The notes: generated by a model not told the origin, from the sequence alone. A DNA stretch of 64,000 nucleotides from Pseudomonas bananamidigenes (GCF_001679645.1 NZ_LRUN01000008.1:46887-110886); one strand, 5' to 3'; positions 1 through 9,005 are shown, numbered from the stretch's first letter. Made by a program: numbers and translations.

Positions 1-90
1 AACCGGCACGGGCTTGCTCAACTGAGCCTTGATCGCCTGGTCACGTTGGCGTTGCTCCAGCTCCTGGGCACGGTCGAACCAGTCCACCAT
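1..90 (-). CDS. TraR/DksA-like zinc-finger protein, N-terminal fragment
   Basis: Only the first 30 codons are in the window. The ATG at 88-90 overlaps the TGA of the tail-tube gene (TGATG), which indicates translational coupling. The visible part contains FDRAQELEQRQRD, which resembles the N-terminus of small phage TraR/DksA C4 zinc-finger proteins found after the tail-tube gene in P2-like prophages. The zinc cysteines would lie to the left, so the call rests on the N-terminal pattern and position only. Confidence 0.5.
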   Translation of the reverse strand, partial: MVDWFDRAQELEQRQRDQAIKAQLSKPVPV

Positions 91-542
91 CAGCGCAGCC
101 CCTCGGTTTCAGCAGCGGCCAGGTACGGCACGCCGTTGATGCGGATGAAATCCGGGCTGGTGACGTCGAACGGCACCTTGTGTTTGCTCTTCTCGCCGCC
201 CTTGGGATCGATCGACAGCAGGCTGGAGACCTTCACCCGGCAACCGAATGCTTCAACGCGCATTTCTTCATCCTCGCCGGCCTTGGCAAAGAACACCGCG
301 TCAAAGGGTTTCAGCTCGCGGAAACTGCCCGCCGAGCGGGCGGCATCCACCAGCAAGTTGAAATTGGTGCTGTCCAGTTCCAGTTCGCCGGCGGCGGCGA
401 CGTCGCCGTCCACGTAGCCGTCCGGCACACCACGGGTTTGGGCCACTGCCGAGTTGTCGGTGATGTCCAGGGTGCAGCTTTCAACGTGCAGCGCGATGTC
501 GCCCAGGTTCACGTCAAAGTTCTTGCCGCCAATCTTTGCCAT
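90..542 (-). CDS. Phage tail tube protein (DUF2597-like)
   Basis: This 150-residue protein matches the DUF2597-type tail tube of HP1/K139-like myophages in length, start (MAKIGGKNFDVNLGD) and position directly after the tail sheath. It should stack as rings forming the inner tail tube through which DNA passes. The gap to the sheath gene is only 6 nt, so the two are probably co-transcribed as part of the leftward late operon. No signal peptide or membrane segment is seen, as expected for a virion component. Confidence 0.75.
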   Translation of the reverse strand: MAKIGGKNFDVNLGDIALHVESCTLDITDNSAVAQTRGVPDGYVDGDVAAAGELELDSTNFNLLVDAARSAGSFRELKPFDAVFFAKAGEDEEMRVEAFGCRVKVSSLLSIDPKGGEKSKHKVPFDVTSPDFIRINGVPYLAAAETEGLR

Positions 543-548
543 GGGGCG

Positions 549-1664
549 TTACTCCGTTTTGTCGGTGGAAAGATCCAGGGCGATGTTCGCGGTCAGGTCT
601 TTCGGGCAGTTGAGGGGTTTAAGCTTGAAGTAGGCGACCACCTTGGTTTTGCTCAGCCAGGTCAGCACCAGGTCGCCGTCCTTTGGCGGCTCGATATCGC
701 CGGGGAATACCTGGCCAGCAAAGGTGATGGACTTGGCCATGGCGCGCAGCGGCGCCATCAACTGGTTGGTGTTGACGGCCATGCTGTTGGGCGTGTTGTT
801 CAAGCGGCGATCGGCCACGCGGCGGATCAGCAGCGCCCGGATCAGGCGAGCGGCCTTGTCGGTGACACGCAGGTACTCCACGACCTGAAAGTCACTGCCG
901 GGGGTGTCCAGCATGTTGCCGTCACCCCAATACACGCCCGGGTAGTCCGGATAGGTCTGCGACACCGAGTAGCGCGCTCGATCCAGCTCGCTGCGCACAG
1001 CCGACGGCAGTGGGATTTTTTCGCCGTCAATCGGCACAGGGCCAAGGCCCAGCACGGGGCCAGTGGCGACACGCATCGGACTATCCGCAATGCTCACCGA
1101 AGCGTTGGCCAGGCGACCGGCGAGAACGCCCAGGTCATTGCCGTGCAGTTGCGGAACGACCAGAACACGGGGTGCGGCCAAGTTGGCCAACAGCGCTTTT
1201 CGCTCGCCCATGTACTGCGCCCAGGTCTGGTCGGCAGTGACGCCAGGCGCGGACGCCATGACGAACACGCGGCGTCCATAGGTGTTGCTCAATGAGATTG
1301 CAGCGTCATGCATGGCCGAGATTTCCGCAGGCGCGGACACCGGTTTGGTAATCACCACGGACTCGACGGAGTAGCCCTGTTGCTGGGCCTTCTCCAATGC
1401 ATCGACCCAATTGCCCTCGGCGCCGATCGGAGCGGCAACGCATGCCCAACGCTGGCCACCGTTGAGACGGGCAGCGGTGATTTGGGTTTTCAGGTCGCTG
1501 GCCGGAACGCCCAAGGCAGCATCCAGATCGCTGTCCGTGTTCAGCGGCAGGAACTGGCCGACGTTCTTGCCGGCGGGGCCGATGAAAAGAAAGTAACGCT
1601 CAATCTCGCTCACAGGCCCTTGGCCCAGATTGAGATTGTCGACGGTGACTTGACCGAGTGCCAT
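549..1664 (-). CDS. Phage tail sheath protein (DUF2586-like)
   Basis: The 371-residue product begins MALGQVTVDNLNLGQGPV and matches the DUF2586 family of contractile tail sheath proteins in HP1-like phages. It should polymerise around the tail tube and contract on infection. It sits between the virion morphogenesis gene (11 nt upstream) and the tail tube gene (6 nt downstream), the usual sheath-tube order. A long plus-strand frame over the same DNA is a GC-rich shadow. The length is normal for this family, which is shorter than P2 gpFI. Confidence 0.8.
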   Translation of the reverse strand: MALGQVTVDNLNLGQGPVSEIERYFLFIGPAGKNVGQFLPLNTDSDLDAALGVPASDLKTQITAARLNGGQRWACVAAPIGAEGNWVDALEKAQQQGYSVESVVITKPVSAPAEISAMHDAAISLSNTYGRRVFVMASAPGVTADQTWAQYMGERKALLANLAAPRVLVVPQLHGNDLGVLAGRLANASVSIADSPMRVATGPVLGLGPVPIDGEKIPLPSAVRSELDRARYSVSQTYPDYPGVYWGDGNMLDTPGSDFQVVEYLRVTDKAARLIRALLIRRVADRRLNNTPNSMAVNTNQLMAPLRAMAKSITFAGQVFPGDIEPPKDGDLVLTWLSKTKVVAYFKLKPLNCPKDLTANIALDLSTDKTE

Positions 1665-1675
1665 GCAGTGCCTCG

Positions 1676-2359
1676 TTAGCGGGGTGAATTTAGGATTTGT
1701 TGCAACACCTGGTTAATCAGCAGGTTGGTGTCGCGTTCGGTTTCAGCGCCGATGAACTGTCGTTTGGGCAGCGTGATTTCCCAGCTTTGCGCGCCTGTGG
1801 ATTCCTTGCGCTGGTCGTCCAGGATGCGGATCAACAGACCCGCCTTGGCGTAATTCACATGCTCTTGAATCCACGCCACGGACGGCCTGGTCAGGCTCTT
1901 TTTGCCGGCCAGGCGCACGCGGAAACCCAACCGACGCAAGCGCTTGGCTTGTTTCTCGGTCGCGGCCAGGCCGGGCGGGGTTTTGTTCCAGCGGCGCATC
2001 TGCGCGGCGGTGCGGCGCTCGCTGACGCCGAAGTGCTGCTGGGCGGCGACCCATCGGGTCAGGGCGTTTTTCCAGCCCAGTTCCGCTTCATCAGCGGACA
2101 CGCGGGTGACCACCATCAACTTGGCCAGGCCGGCTTCCATCTTCTTTTTGCCTTTGCCATCGCCCCGGCGCGGGGCGAACGGCGTGCCGTCCAGGTTCTG
2201 CTGGTCGCGCACACGCTTGCGGCTCATCGTCCGCACGCGCTTGGTCACCTGGTTCAGCAAACGCCGGCGCAACTGCGGCGGCAGGCTCAGCAACGCCAGT
2301 TGCTCGCGCACGCCCAAGCGTCCGCGCACGTCGAGTTCGAAGGTGCTACGCCCGGCCAT
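1676..2359 (-). CDS. Phage virion morphogenesis / tail completion protein (gpS-like)
   Basis: The product is about 227 residues, very basic, with a C-terminal NLLINQVLQQIL helix, and fits the gpS-like virion morphogenesis family that finishes the head-proximal end of the tail. The frame is open further upstream, but I place the start at ATG 2359: it is preceded by GAGGTGG at good spacing and overlaps the end of the gpR-like gene by only 14 nt. The order gpR then gpS then sheath is that of HP1-like phages. Confidence 0.7.
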   Translation of the reverse strand: MAGRSTFELDVRGRLGVREQLALLSLPPQLRRRLLNQVTKRVRTMSRKRVRDQQNLDGTPFAPRRGDGKGKKKMEAGLAKLMVVTRVSADEAELGWKNALTRWVAAQQHFGVSERRTAAQMRRWNKTPPGLAATEKQAKRLRRLGFRVRLAGKKSLTRPSVAWIQEHVNYAKAGLLIRILDDQRKESTGAQSWEITLPKRQFIGAETERDTNLLINQVLQQILNSPR

Positions 2360-2798
2360 CGGTGGCCACCTCGCCGCGCTCAGCAATCCACAGATCAAAC
2401 GGAATGAACGCCCAGGTCTTGCCAAAGGCCTCGATCTCGCCGTCCGGGTCTTCGGACAGATACTGCGGCTCGACGAATTCCAGCGTGACTTCCACGTCGA
2501 ACAGATCGTTGTCCAGCGGCTCCACGGCGAATTCCGGCGCTGGCAGTTCGTGGCGGTCGCGATCGGCGTCGTGGGTCTCCAGCCAACTGCCCACCAGGGC
2601 CATCATGCGGGCCGGATTGGCGGCGAAACGCTCCAGGACAATCACGGCGCGATAGTGCATGTCGGCAAAGTGCATGCCGTCGACGTCGGGTTTCCAGATC
2701 AGCGACAGCTTGACCTGCTCCGTCCAGCTGTCGAGCTGTTCAGGCTCGACCAGGCGGCGTTCCAGCAGGTAGGCGGTCAACGCCTGCAGCTTGGTCAT
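2346..2798 (-). CDS. Phage tail completion protein (gpR-like)
   Basis: The 150-residue protein starts MTKLQALTAYLLE and is acidic, with features of P2 gpR-type tail completion proteins, which act at tail-head joining. Its ATG overlaps the stop of the upstream head completion gene by 4 nt (stop at 2795), and its own stop lies inside the next gene, so expression is coupled. The assignment rests on position between gpL-like and gpS-like genes plus sequence character. Confidence 0.65.
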   Translation of the reverse strand: MTKLQALTAYLLERRLVEPEQLDSWTEQVKLSLIWKPDVDGMHFADMHYRAVIVLERFAANPARMMALVGSWLETHDADRDRHELPAPEFAVEPLDNDLFDVEVTLEFVEPQYLSEDPDGEIEAFGKTWAFIPFDLWIAERGEVATDGRA

Positions 2799-3256
2799 AG
2801 CAGCGCCGCCGTGATGCGGCCACGGCCCTGCAGGGCGCGCACAGCCTGCTGACTGAATGCCAGAAACGTGTCTTCACGCTCCGGCGCTTCCTTGCCGGTG
2901 TTCTCTGCGCTCTCGCGGCGGGTCACAGTGGCGAACTGCTGCAGGGCGCTGGCCTTGGCGCGGCAATACACGGCGCGCTTGTACAGCTTGGCTTTGAATG
3001 CACGTTCAGACAGCAGCATCGGATCGGCTGTTTCCACGGTAACGATGCCGGCTGCCAGCCAACTGGTTTTGAGCTTGGCCAGGTCGGTATTGACCTCGGC
3101 CATAGCGATAAACAGGGCGTCGGTCAGCAGGTCGCCCAGGAACTCCGCCGGCAGGCGGTAGCCCTTCTGGAATTCGGCCACGGAGAGGTTCGGCCAGAAG
3201 CCGTCGTTCTCGATCGCCTGTTCCACGATGGTGGTGGGTTTCCCGGAAAAGCTCAT
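2795..3256 (-). CDS. Head completion/stabilisation protein (gpL-like)
   Basis: A 153-residue protein starting MSFSGKPTT, with the mid-protein pattern of two helices around LTDALFIAMAEVNTDL typical of P2 gpL head completion proteins. These close and stabilise the DNA-filled capsid at the portal vertex. It follows the small terminase gene after a 98-nt gap holding an inverted repeat, and overlaps the next gene by 4 nt. Confidence 0.7.
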   Translation of the reverse strand: MSFSGKPTTIVEQAIENDGFWPNLSVAEFQKGYRLPAEFLGDLLTDALFIAMAEVNTDLAKLKTSWLAAGIVTVETADPMLLSERAFKAKLYKRAVYCRAKASALQQFATVTRRESAENTGKEAPEREDTFLAFSQQAVRALQGRGRITAALL

Positions 3257-3276
3257 GGCTGACCGCTCGAATTAGG

Positions 3277-3339
3277 GCGGGGAGACTGTTTTCCGTGGGG
3301 CTGGCCATAAATGGCAGACACACGTCCACAGTTCCCCGC
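3277..3339. repeat. Inverted repeat between gpM- and gpL-like genes
   Basis: Arms GCGGGGAGACTGT (3277-3289) and ACAGTTCCCCGC (3328-3339) pair over 12 bp with one bulged base, enclosing about 38 nt. The sequence fills the only sizeable gap in the leftward structural operon. It could attenuate or process the transcript; no clear T-run follows on the minus strand. Confidence 0.45.
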
Positions 3340-3354
3340 TGGGGGGGTAGTCGG

Positions 3355-4074
3355 TTATTGGGTGCCGGTGACGGCGGGTGTTTGTTTGGCGATTGCCTTA
3401 CGGCACTTCGCAATGCGTGTCTCGTTGCCGGCCTTGGCGTGCAACTCGGTAGATCGCTCCAGGTGCTTGAGCGCCGTCTCCCACTGCTCGGCCTCCATGG
3501 CGCGCATGCCGATCAACTTGTGGTACTTGCTCGGGATCTGTTCGGGCAGATCCCATTCACCGTCGACACACGGCAGCAGGTCGGACAGGTACGGCTCCGG
3601 GCTGCGCTGGGCGTTGTATTCACGGAAAGCCCATTCGATCACCGCGTCCGCCACGAAGGTCTGCACGTTGCGCTTGAAGCGCTCCGGCATTTCCTGGCCC
3701 TGCTTGATCGCAAAATCCGCCAGTTCCAGGCCGTCTTCGAACTGCTCGGTGTCGAACAGCCAGACCATCACCTGCACCAGGACGGGGTTCTGCATGACCA
3801 GGCCCGAATCCATGTAGCGCTGGATGAAGTCCTGATACTTGGGCAGCAACTCAGTTCGCTTAAGCGTTTGCTTGCTCGCCAAGTTCTTTAAATCGCTCAA
3901 GCGCTTCAGGTCTTCATTCAGCGAGGCTTCCATCAGCAGAAGGTGCTTTTTCGCGTTGGCTGGACTGCTCAGGGCTTCCGCCGGCGAATACGCCAGCGGT
4001 GCCGCGGCAGCAGCGATCACTGCAGCGGTTCCCTGAGCCAAAATGCGGCGCTTGTGGGCAAGGGCCAGGCTCAC
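3355..4074 (-). CDS. Terminase small subunit / endonuclease (gpM-like)
   Basis: The product is 239 residues, close to P2 gpM, and reads like the Phage_term_smal family, which cuts concatemeric DNA at cos during packaging. I choose a GTG start at 4072-4074 because it overlaps the capsid gene TGA (GTGA) and gives a natural N-terminus (SLALAHKRRILAQ); longer frames run back inside the capsid gene. Its partner is the gpP-like ATPase on the other strand. Confidence 0.8.
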   Translation of the reverse strand: MSLALAHKRRILAQGTAAVIAAAAAPLAYSPAEALSSPANAKKHLLLMEASLNEDLKRLSDLKNLASKQTLKRTELLPKYQDFIQRYMDSGLVMQNPVLVQVMVWLFDTEQFEDGLELADFAIKQGQEMPERFKRNVQTFVADAVIEWAFREYNAQRSPEPYLSDLLPCVDGEWDLPEQIPSKYHKLIGMRAMEAEQWETALKHLERSTELHAKAGNETRIAKCRKAIAKQTPAVTGTQ

Positions 4075-5093
4075 TTCACCAGCTCCACGTTCTCGGTCAG
4101 CGCGATTTTCTCCAGCTGCTCGATCACGTAGCCCTCGTTGCGGCTGTTGTAATCCTCGACGCGGGAACGCTTCGCGTTGTCCACGGTTTGCTTGCGCCAG
4201 CTGGAGTCCTGGAAGTAAATCGACAGGTTGTCCCAACTGGTGACCAGCACGCCGTTGACCGGGAAGAACGGAACGCTAAAGCTCGGCAGACCGCCGTAGG
4301 TGGCGATCACCTGGGCGTCCTCGATGCGCTCTTTCTCGGTCGGGGTGTCGCCCTGCTTGGCGTACAGCTTGGCTTTGTCAGCGGCCAACAGGTCGGAACC
4401 GATGATCGCCACCAGGTCGCCGCCGTCGCGCAGGCGTTCGTCCACCATTTGCTTGGTGTCGTGCACCAGGGCGTCGAGATTTGCGTAATCGCCGCTCGGC
4501 CCCATGGTGACCTTGCCAGGTGTTTTGCCTTCCTTGAGCACCTGCTGCGGTGCCTGCTCGCGCAGTTGCTGCAGCCAGCCTTTGTTCACGTCCTGCAACA
4601 TCGGATAGGCGCCGATGTCGGTCTGCGCTGCCGCGTGGGTGCCGTGGAAACCGACCATGATGCGATCCAGGGCGATCTGTTTCTGCACAGCGGCGGAGTA
4701 GCGTTGATGGAAGTCCGGGAATTTGGCCCAGGCATCGATCTTCGCGTAGGGCAGGCCCACGTCCGATTCGGTCGACGACAGCTCGTAGGTGCTGTCATCG
4801 AGCGCGGACGCATCTTTTGCTTCGCGGTCGGTGGTCTTGGTGTTGGTGCGGCCAGTCACCGGGCCGGACACGCCCAGGAAAACCTTTTGCCCCTTGATTT
4901 CGCTCACGCCGATGACGTTGATACGCGAGAGGAAGTCCGATTTGGCCGTGATGGCGTCGTTAAGCTCTTGGGCTACCGACGGTTCGACACTGAACTGTTT
5001 GCTGGCCAGGTCGACGCCGTAGGTGTCAGCGAGGGCAAGCTGCAGCTCGGCATACATTTTCGCGCCATAGGCGCTCAGGGAATGAGCAGCCAT
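4071..5093 (-). CDS. Major capsid protein (gpN-like)
   Basis: The 340-residue protein matches the P2 gpN family of major capsid precursors in length and pattern (for example SDFLSRINVIGV, KGQKVFLGVSGPVTGRT). P2-type capsids are cleaved at the N-terminus by the gpO protease encoded just upstream. The gene follows gpO after 2 nt and overlaps gpM by 4 nt, so the O-N-M cassette is tightly coupled. Confidence 0.9.
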   Translation of the reverse strand: MAAHSLSAYGAKMYAELQLALADTYGVDLASKQFSVEPSVAQELNDAITAKSDFLSRINVIGVSEIKGQKVFLGVSGPVTGRTNTKTTDREAKDASALDDSTYELSSTESDVGLPYAKIDAWAKFPDFHQRYSAAVQKQIALDRIMVGFHGTHAAAQTDIGAYPMLQDVNKGWLQQLREQAPQQVLKEGKTPGKVTMGPSGDYANLDALVHDTKQMVDERLRDGGDLVAIIGSDLLAADKAKLYAKQGDTPTEKERIEDAQVIATYGGLPSFSVPFFPVNGVLVTSWDNLSIYFQDSSWRKQTVDNAKRSRVEDYNSRNEGYVIEQLEKIALTENVELVK

Positions 5094-5095
5094 GG

Positions 5096-6019
5096 TCAGA
5101 GTACCCGCGCTTTGGTCTTGCCAGCCGGGCCGGCGTTGCGTGGCAGATGACGGCCAGCAGGAGTGTTTTTCAGTTCAGTAAACTGTTTCTGCAGGCTGGT
5201 CAGTGCCGCCATCACGGCCTTGTTGCCGCCGCCGTTGCGCTTGAACTCTCGTTCTTCCTCGGCAGTGGTGACGATTTCGTCTACTGCAGCGCTGACATCA
5301 TCGATCGGGGTTTGATCGGGTTCCGGTGCGTCTTCGGCTGCAGGCTCGATCACGGCCTGAATGCCGGCAGCGACGACCAGCAGCTGGGCCAGCAGGGCTT
5401 TCAAGGCCGTTGCGGTAGCTTCATCCATTGGGGGTTTGCTCTCGGTTGGGGTTTGCGGAGTGGTTTCGGTGGGCGTGTCTTCAATGCCGAAACGCTTGAA
5501 CAGGCGGGTGAACATGGCGGCCAGGCGCCCGAACTCGCCCTGGGGCTCGGTTTCGCGCAGGGGGCCGAGTTCTTGTGAGGCGGCGTAGTACGCGGCGCGA
5601 CTGGTGCGATTGGAGAAATACAGCTCTTGCGTGCCGAGGCTCGCCGGCGAATCAGTCACCGCCAGGCCAGTCAGATAGGCCTTGCCGCTGCCGGCGAAAT
5701 TCGGGGTGATTTCAATGCTGCTGAACAGCTTCTGGCCTTGGTCGTTGAGGTACAGAAGGCGATCGTTCGGTTTCAGCTGAGCTTCCAGCGCGATCTGGCC
5801 AGGCTCCAGATCCTCGCCCTCTTCAACCAAACGCACGGCAAAAACGGTGCCGTGGGAACCCGGCCAGCGTTCGTGGTCGCACCAGATCACCGCCGTGTAT
5901 TTGGCAGGCGTGTAGGTCTCGGCGATGTCGCGCAGTTCCTGGGGCAGGATCTCGCGGCCATCGACGGTCGGGCCGCTGGTGGCAACACGTTTCCAGTAGG
6001 AGACAAGGGAACGGGGCAT
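5096..6019 (-). CDS. Capsid scaffolding protein with serine protease domain (gpO-like)
   Basis: The 307-residue product has the P2 gpO layout: an N-terminal serine protease domain (about 1-150) and a C-terminal scaffold tail rich in Thr/Pro/Ala, then basic residues. The protease triad can be read as Asp20, His49 (WCDHERW) and Ser127 in the SPASLGT motif. It directs capsid assembly and then processes capsid, scaffold and portal. It is the first gene of the leftward late operon. Confidence 0.85.
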   Translation of the reverse strand: MPRSLVSYWKRVATSGPTVDGREILPQELRDIAETYTPAKYTAVIWCDHERWPGSHGTVFAVRLVEEGEDLEPGQIALEAQLKPNDRLLYLNDQGQKLFSSIEITPNFAGSGKAYLTGLAVTDSPASLGTQELYFSNRTSRAAYYAASQELGPLRETEPQGEFGRLAAMFTRLFKRFGIEDTPTETTPQTPTESKPPMDEATATALKALLAQLLVVAAGIQAVIEPAAEDAPEPDQTPIDDVSAAVDEIVTTAEEEREFKRNGGGNKAVMAALTSLQKQFTELKNTPAGRHLPRNAGPAGKTKARVL

Positions 6020-6181
6020 GGTGGGTGACTGCGCTCAATCGTTGAATGAGCCGCCACGATAGGGAGCCGATTTGCCCCAAACAAACGGTTGGTTTTCGGC
6101 GTTCTCCTATTTTCCGGATATAGGCGAATGCCGGGATTTAACCCCGCGTTTCCAGCGTTTTCGCCGCATAGACTGCGGCCC
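6020..6181. promoter_or_regulatory. Divergent late promoter region between gpO and gpP genes
   Basis: This 162-nt gap separates divergent structural operons and should hold both late promoters, as the P2 PO/PP region does. An Ogr/Delta-type activator is encoded at 9081-9338. I could not see a clear TGT-N12-ACA activator site, so the promoters are inferred from layout only. Confidence 0.5.
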
Positions 6182-8224
6182 ATGAACTACCCGACCGAAG
6201 TCAAAGAAGCCGCAAAACGTCTCTACCTACGCCGCTGTTCGGTGAAGGAAATTCAGGCGCATTTGAAGCTGCCCAACATCCGTATCGTCTACTACTGGAT
6301 CCGCCAAGGCGCCTGGGACGAGATGCTGACGGATGAAGAACCGTTGAGCGCAGTCAGCCGGCGGATCACCCTGATTCTGGAAAAGATCGATCCGCTGACG
6401 GACGCCGAGCTGAAAGAGCTGGAGCGCCTGACAAGCCTGCTGGAGCGCCTGAAAAAGCTTGCGGCAAAACCTGCGCCGGCAGCGCCTGCTGACCGTCCTG
6501 ACGAGCCTGACGAACGCCAGTCAAGCCAACGCCGTGAGCGGCGCGAGGGCGGCGGCAAGAAGCGCGAAAAGAAGGTAAAGAACGACGTCAGCGGCCTGAC
6601 CGAAGTGGACTTCCTGGATAAGTTCATCTCGAAAATGTACGGCTACCAGAAAGAGCTGTTCGAGGCGAAACAGAATCCACTGACCCGCCGTGTCCGGAAC
6701 ATCCTCAAAAGCCGTCAGGTCGGCCTGACCTACTACTTCGCCGGCGAAGCGTTCATGGACGCCGTGTTGAGCGGTGACAACCAGGTGTTCCTATCGGCAA
6801 GCCGATCGCAGTCGGAAATCTTCCGAAGCTACATCATCCAGTTCGCCCAGCAGTGGTTCGGCATTGAGCTTACGGGCAATCCGATCACCCTGAGCAACGG
6901 TGCCGAGCTGCGCTTTCTCAGCACCAACAGCAGCACCGCCCAGGGGTATCACGGCCATGTCTACGTGGACGAATACTTCTGGATTCGCGACTTCGAAAAG
7001 CTCAGCACCGTCGCCAGTGCCATGGGCACCCACAAGAAATGGCGCAAAACCTATTTCTCGACGCCCAGCGCCGTGTCGCACCAGGCGTACCCGTTCTGGT
7101 CGGGTGAAGAGTTCCGCAACAGCAAACGCGGCAAAAAGGCCGGCGGCGAATGGCCGAGCGAAGCGGCTTACACGCAGGGCGCGCTGTGTCCGGACGGTCA
7201 GTGGCGCAAGACGATCACCCTGGACGATGCGATCGCCGGTGGCTGCGATCTGTTCGACCTGGAGCAGCTGCAGCTGGAGTACGACGAAGACAAGTTCCAG
7301 CAGCTGTTCTACTGCAAGTTCATCGACAGCACGCAAAGCGCATTCAGTCTCAAGGATCTGGAGCGCTGCTACTCGGATCTGTCGTTGTGGGAGGACTACA
7401 ACCCTGATCTGGATCGCCCGTTTGGCAACAGTCCGGTCTGGCTGGGCTACGACCCGAGCCGCACACGCGACGACGCCACCTGCGTGGTCATCGCGCCGCC
7501 GCTCGAACCCGGGGCGAAGTTCAGAATTCTGGAAAAACACAGTTGGCGGGGCCACTCGTTCACCTACCAGGCCGCGCAGGTCAAGAAGCTGACCGAGCGC
7601 TTCAACGTGCAGCACATCGGCATCGATGTCACCGGCGTGGGTTACGGCGTGTTCGACCTGGTGCGCGACTTCTACGTCAAGGCAACACCGATTCATTACA
7701 GCCTGGAAGCGAAAAACGCCCTGGTGCTGAAAGCCCAGGACACGATCCAGGGCAGCCGCATCGAGTGGGACGCCGGTTGGACGGACATTGCCCAGGCATT
7801 CCTGACCATCAAGCGCGGCGCCACCAACAGCGGCCAGATCACCTACAGCGCATCCCGTACCGAAGCCACCGGTCACGCCGACATTGCCTGGGCAGTGATG
7901 CACGCCCTGTCCAACGAACCTTTGAACACCAACAAGCGGCGCCGTAGCCGCTACGTCACGAGTAACCAGAGCAGCCATGGCCAACCGCAAACGCAGAAAG
8001 CACCACGTAGCCCAACCACAGCAGCAACCGATGCGCTCGTTTACGTTCGGGGAGCCGGAACAGGTGCTGTCCGGCAACATCGGCGAGTACGTGGGCGTGT
8101 TTCCGAGCGACGACGGCAAAATCTACAAGCCGCCAGTATCGCGGGCCGGCCTGGCGAAGCTGTTGCGCGCCAACGCGCACCACGGAGCCATTCCGAAGTT
8201 CAAGCGCAACCTGCTGTTGCGTGA
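6182..8224 (+). CDS. Terminase large subunit ATPase (gpP-like), 3' end unusual
   Basis: The start is ATG 6182 (MNYPTEVKEAAKRLYLRR), which opens an N-terminal HTH segment. A charged linker follows, then the packaging ATPase with the P2-type Walker A region (KSRQVGLTYYF) and Walker B VYVDEYFW, then a nuclease-like domain (WLGYDPSRTRDD, IGIDVTGVG). It drives DNA into the prohead. The family is usually about 590 residues; this frame is 680 because it runs 248 nt into the portal gene with no stop where one is expected. Stops in another frame at 7945 and 7963 fit an indel or a lost stop near the 3' end. Confidence 0.85.
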   Translation: MNYPTEVKEAAKRLYLRRCSVKEIQAHLKLPNIRIVYYWIRQGAWDEMLTDEEPLSAVSRRITLILEKIDPLTDAELKELERLTSLLERLKKLAAKPAPAAPADRPDEPDERQSSQRRERREGGGKKREKKVKNDVSGLTEVDFLDKFISKMYGYQKELFEAKQNPLTRRVRNILKSRQVGLTYYFAGEAFMDAVLSGDNQVFLSASRSQSEIFRSYIIQFAQQWFGIELTGNPITLSNGAELRFLSTNSSTAQGYHGHVYVDEYFWIRDFEKLSTVASAMGTHKKWRKTYFSTPSAVSHQAYPFWSGEEFRNSKRGKKAGGEWPSEAAYTQGALCPDGQWRKTITLDDAIAGGCDLFDLEQLQLEYDEDKFQQLFYCKFIDSTQSAFSLKDLERCYSDLSLWEDYNPDLDRPFGNSPVWLGYDPSRTRDDATCVVIAPPLEPGAKFRILEKHSWRGHSFTYQAAQVKKLTERFNVQHIGIDVTGVGYGVFDLVRDFYVKATPIHYSLEAKNALVLKAQDTIQGSRIEWDAGWTDIAQAFLTIKRGATNSGQITYSASRTEATGHADIAWAVMHALSNEPLNTNKRRRSRYVTSNQSSHGQPQTQKAPRSPTTAATDALVYVRGAGTGAVRQHRRVRGRVSERRRQNLQAASIAGRPGEAVARQRAPRSHSEVQAQPAVA

Positions 8225-9005
8225 GTTCATCGCCTCGGCTGGCTGCAGCACTGAGACGATGGGACGCGCCGGACTGGACTACATGGTGTTTGGCGAAGCG
8301 TACTTCTACAACGACACCAACGCATTCGGCCAGGTGTTGGAGCTGCAGCACCTGCCGGCGATCAACATGCGCGTGAAGGTCGACGGCGGCTACGTGATGC
8401 TGCTGCCGGACAACAAGGAAATGGAGTTCGAGGCGCACGAAATCTCCCACGTCCTGGACTACGACGTGGAACAGAACATTTACGGGATTCCGGACTACCT
8501 GGGGGGCTTGCAGGCGTTGCTGCTGAATGAGGCTGCGACCCTCTTCCGCCGGCGCTACTACAGCAACGGCGCGCACGCCGGCTACATCTTCTACACCAAC
8601 GATCCCGACCTGACCGAAGAGGACGAAGACGAGCTGCGCGCCCAAATCAGCGCGAGCAAAGGCGTGGGCAACTTCCGATCGATGTTCGTCAACATCCCCA
8701 ACGGCAAAGAGAACGCGATCCAGATCATCCCGGTCGGTGACTTCCAGGCGAAAGACGAGCTGGAGAAGGTGAAGAACATCACCCGAAACGATGTCATCGC
8801 GGCCTGGCGGATGAACCCTGCACTGGCCGGCATCATCCCGGAAAACACCGGCGGGTTTGGCGACATTGAAAAGATCGATCGCGTGTACACCAGTAACGAG
8901 ATCCGCCCGATTTGCCAGCTGTTCAATCAGCTCAATGACCGGTTACGCGAAGACAGGCGTTTTAGCTGGAAAGTCGCGCCAGCAGCAGTGGATGCCACTG
9001 CATGA
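7977..9005 (+). CDS. Phage portal protein (gpQ-like)
   Basis: The 342-residue protein matches P2 gpQ/PBSX-type portals, with typical segments SFTFGEPEQVL, GIPDYLGGLQALLLNEAATLFRRRYY and MNPALAGIIP. It forms the ring at the capsid vertex through which the terminase pumps DNA. It lies after the terminase on the plus strand, as in P2. The terminase frame overlaps its first 248 nt in another frame. The C-terminus after NDRLREDRRF is short but not clearly truncated. Confidence 0.9.
   Translation: MANRKRRKHHVAQPQQQPMRSFTFGEPEQVLSGNIGEYVGVFPSDDGKIYKPPVSRAGLAKLLRANAHHGAIPKFKRNLLLREFIASAGCSTETMGRAGLDYMVFGEAYFYNDTNAFGQVLELQHLPAINMRVKVDGGYVMLLPDNKEMEFEAHEISHVLDYDVEQNIYGIPDYLGGLQALLLNEAATLFRRRYYSNGAHAGYIFYTNDPDLTEEDEDELRAQISASKGVGNFRSMFVNIPNGKENAIQIIPVGDFQAKDELEKVKNITRNDVIAAWRMNPALAGIIPENTGGFGDIEKIDRVYTSNEIRPICQLFNQLNDRLREDRRFSWKVAPAAVDATA

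Noticed and set aside
180..1295. Long plus-strand frame opposite the tail sheath and tube genes
   Set aside because: Antisense shadow of GC-rich coding DNA; composition (His/Gln/Arg-rich) is unlike a real protein and known phage genes occupy the other strand.
6066..6083. Ogr-type TGT-N12-ACA site in the gpO-gpP gap
   Set aside because: The ACA at 6081 has no TGT at the required distance.
6791..8119. 442-residue minus-strand frame across terminase and portal
   Set aside because: Antisense of two clear phage genes; no family resemblance.
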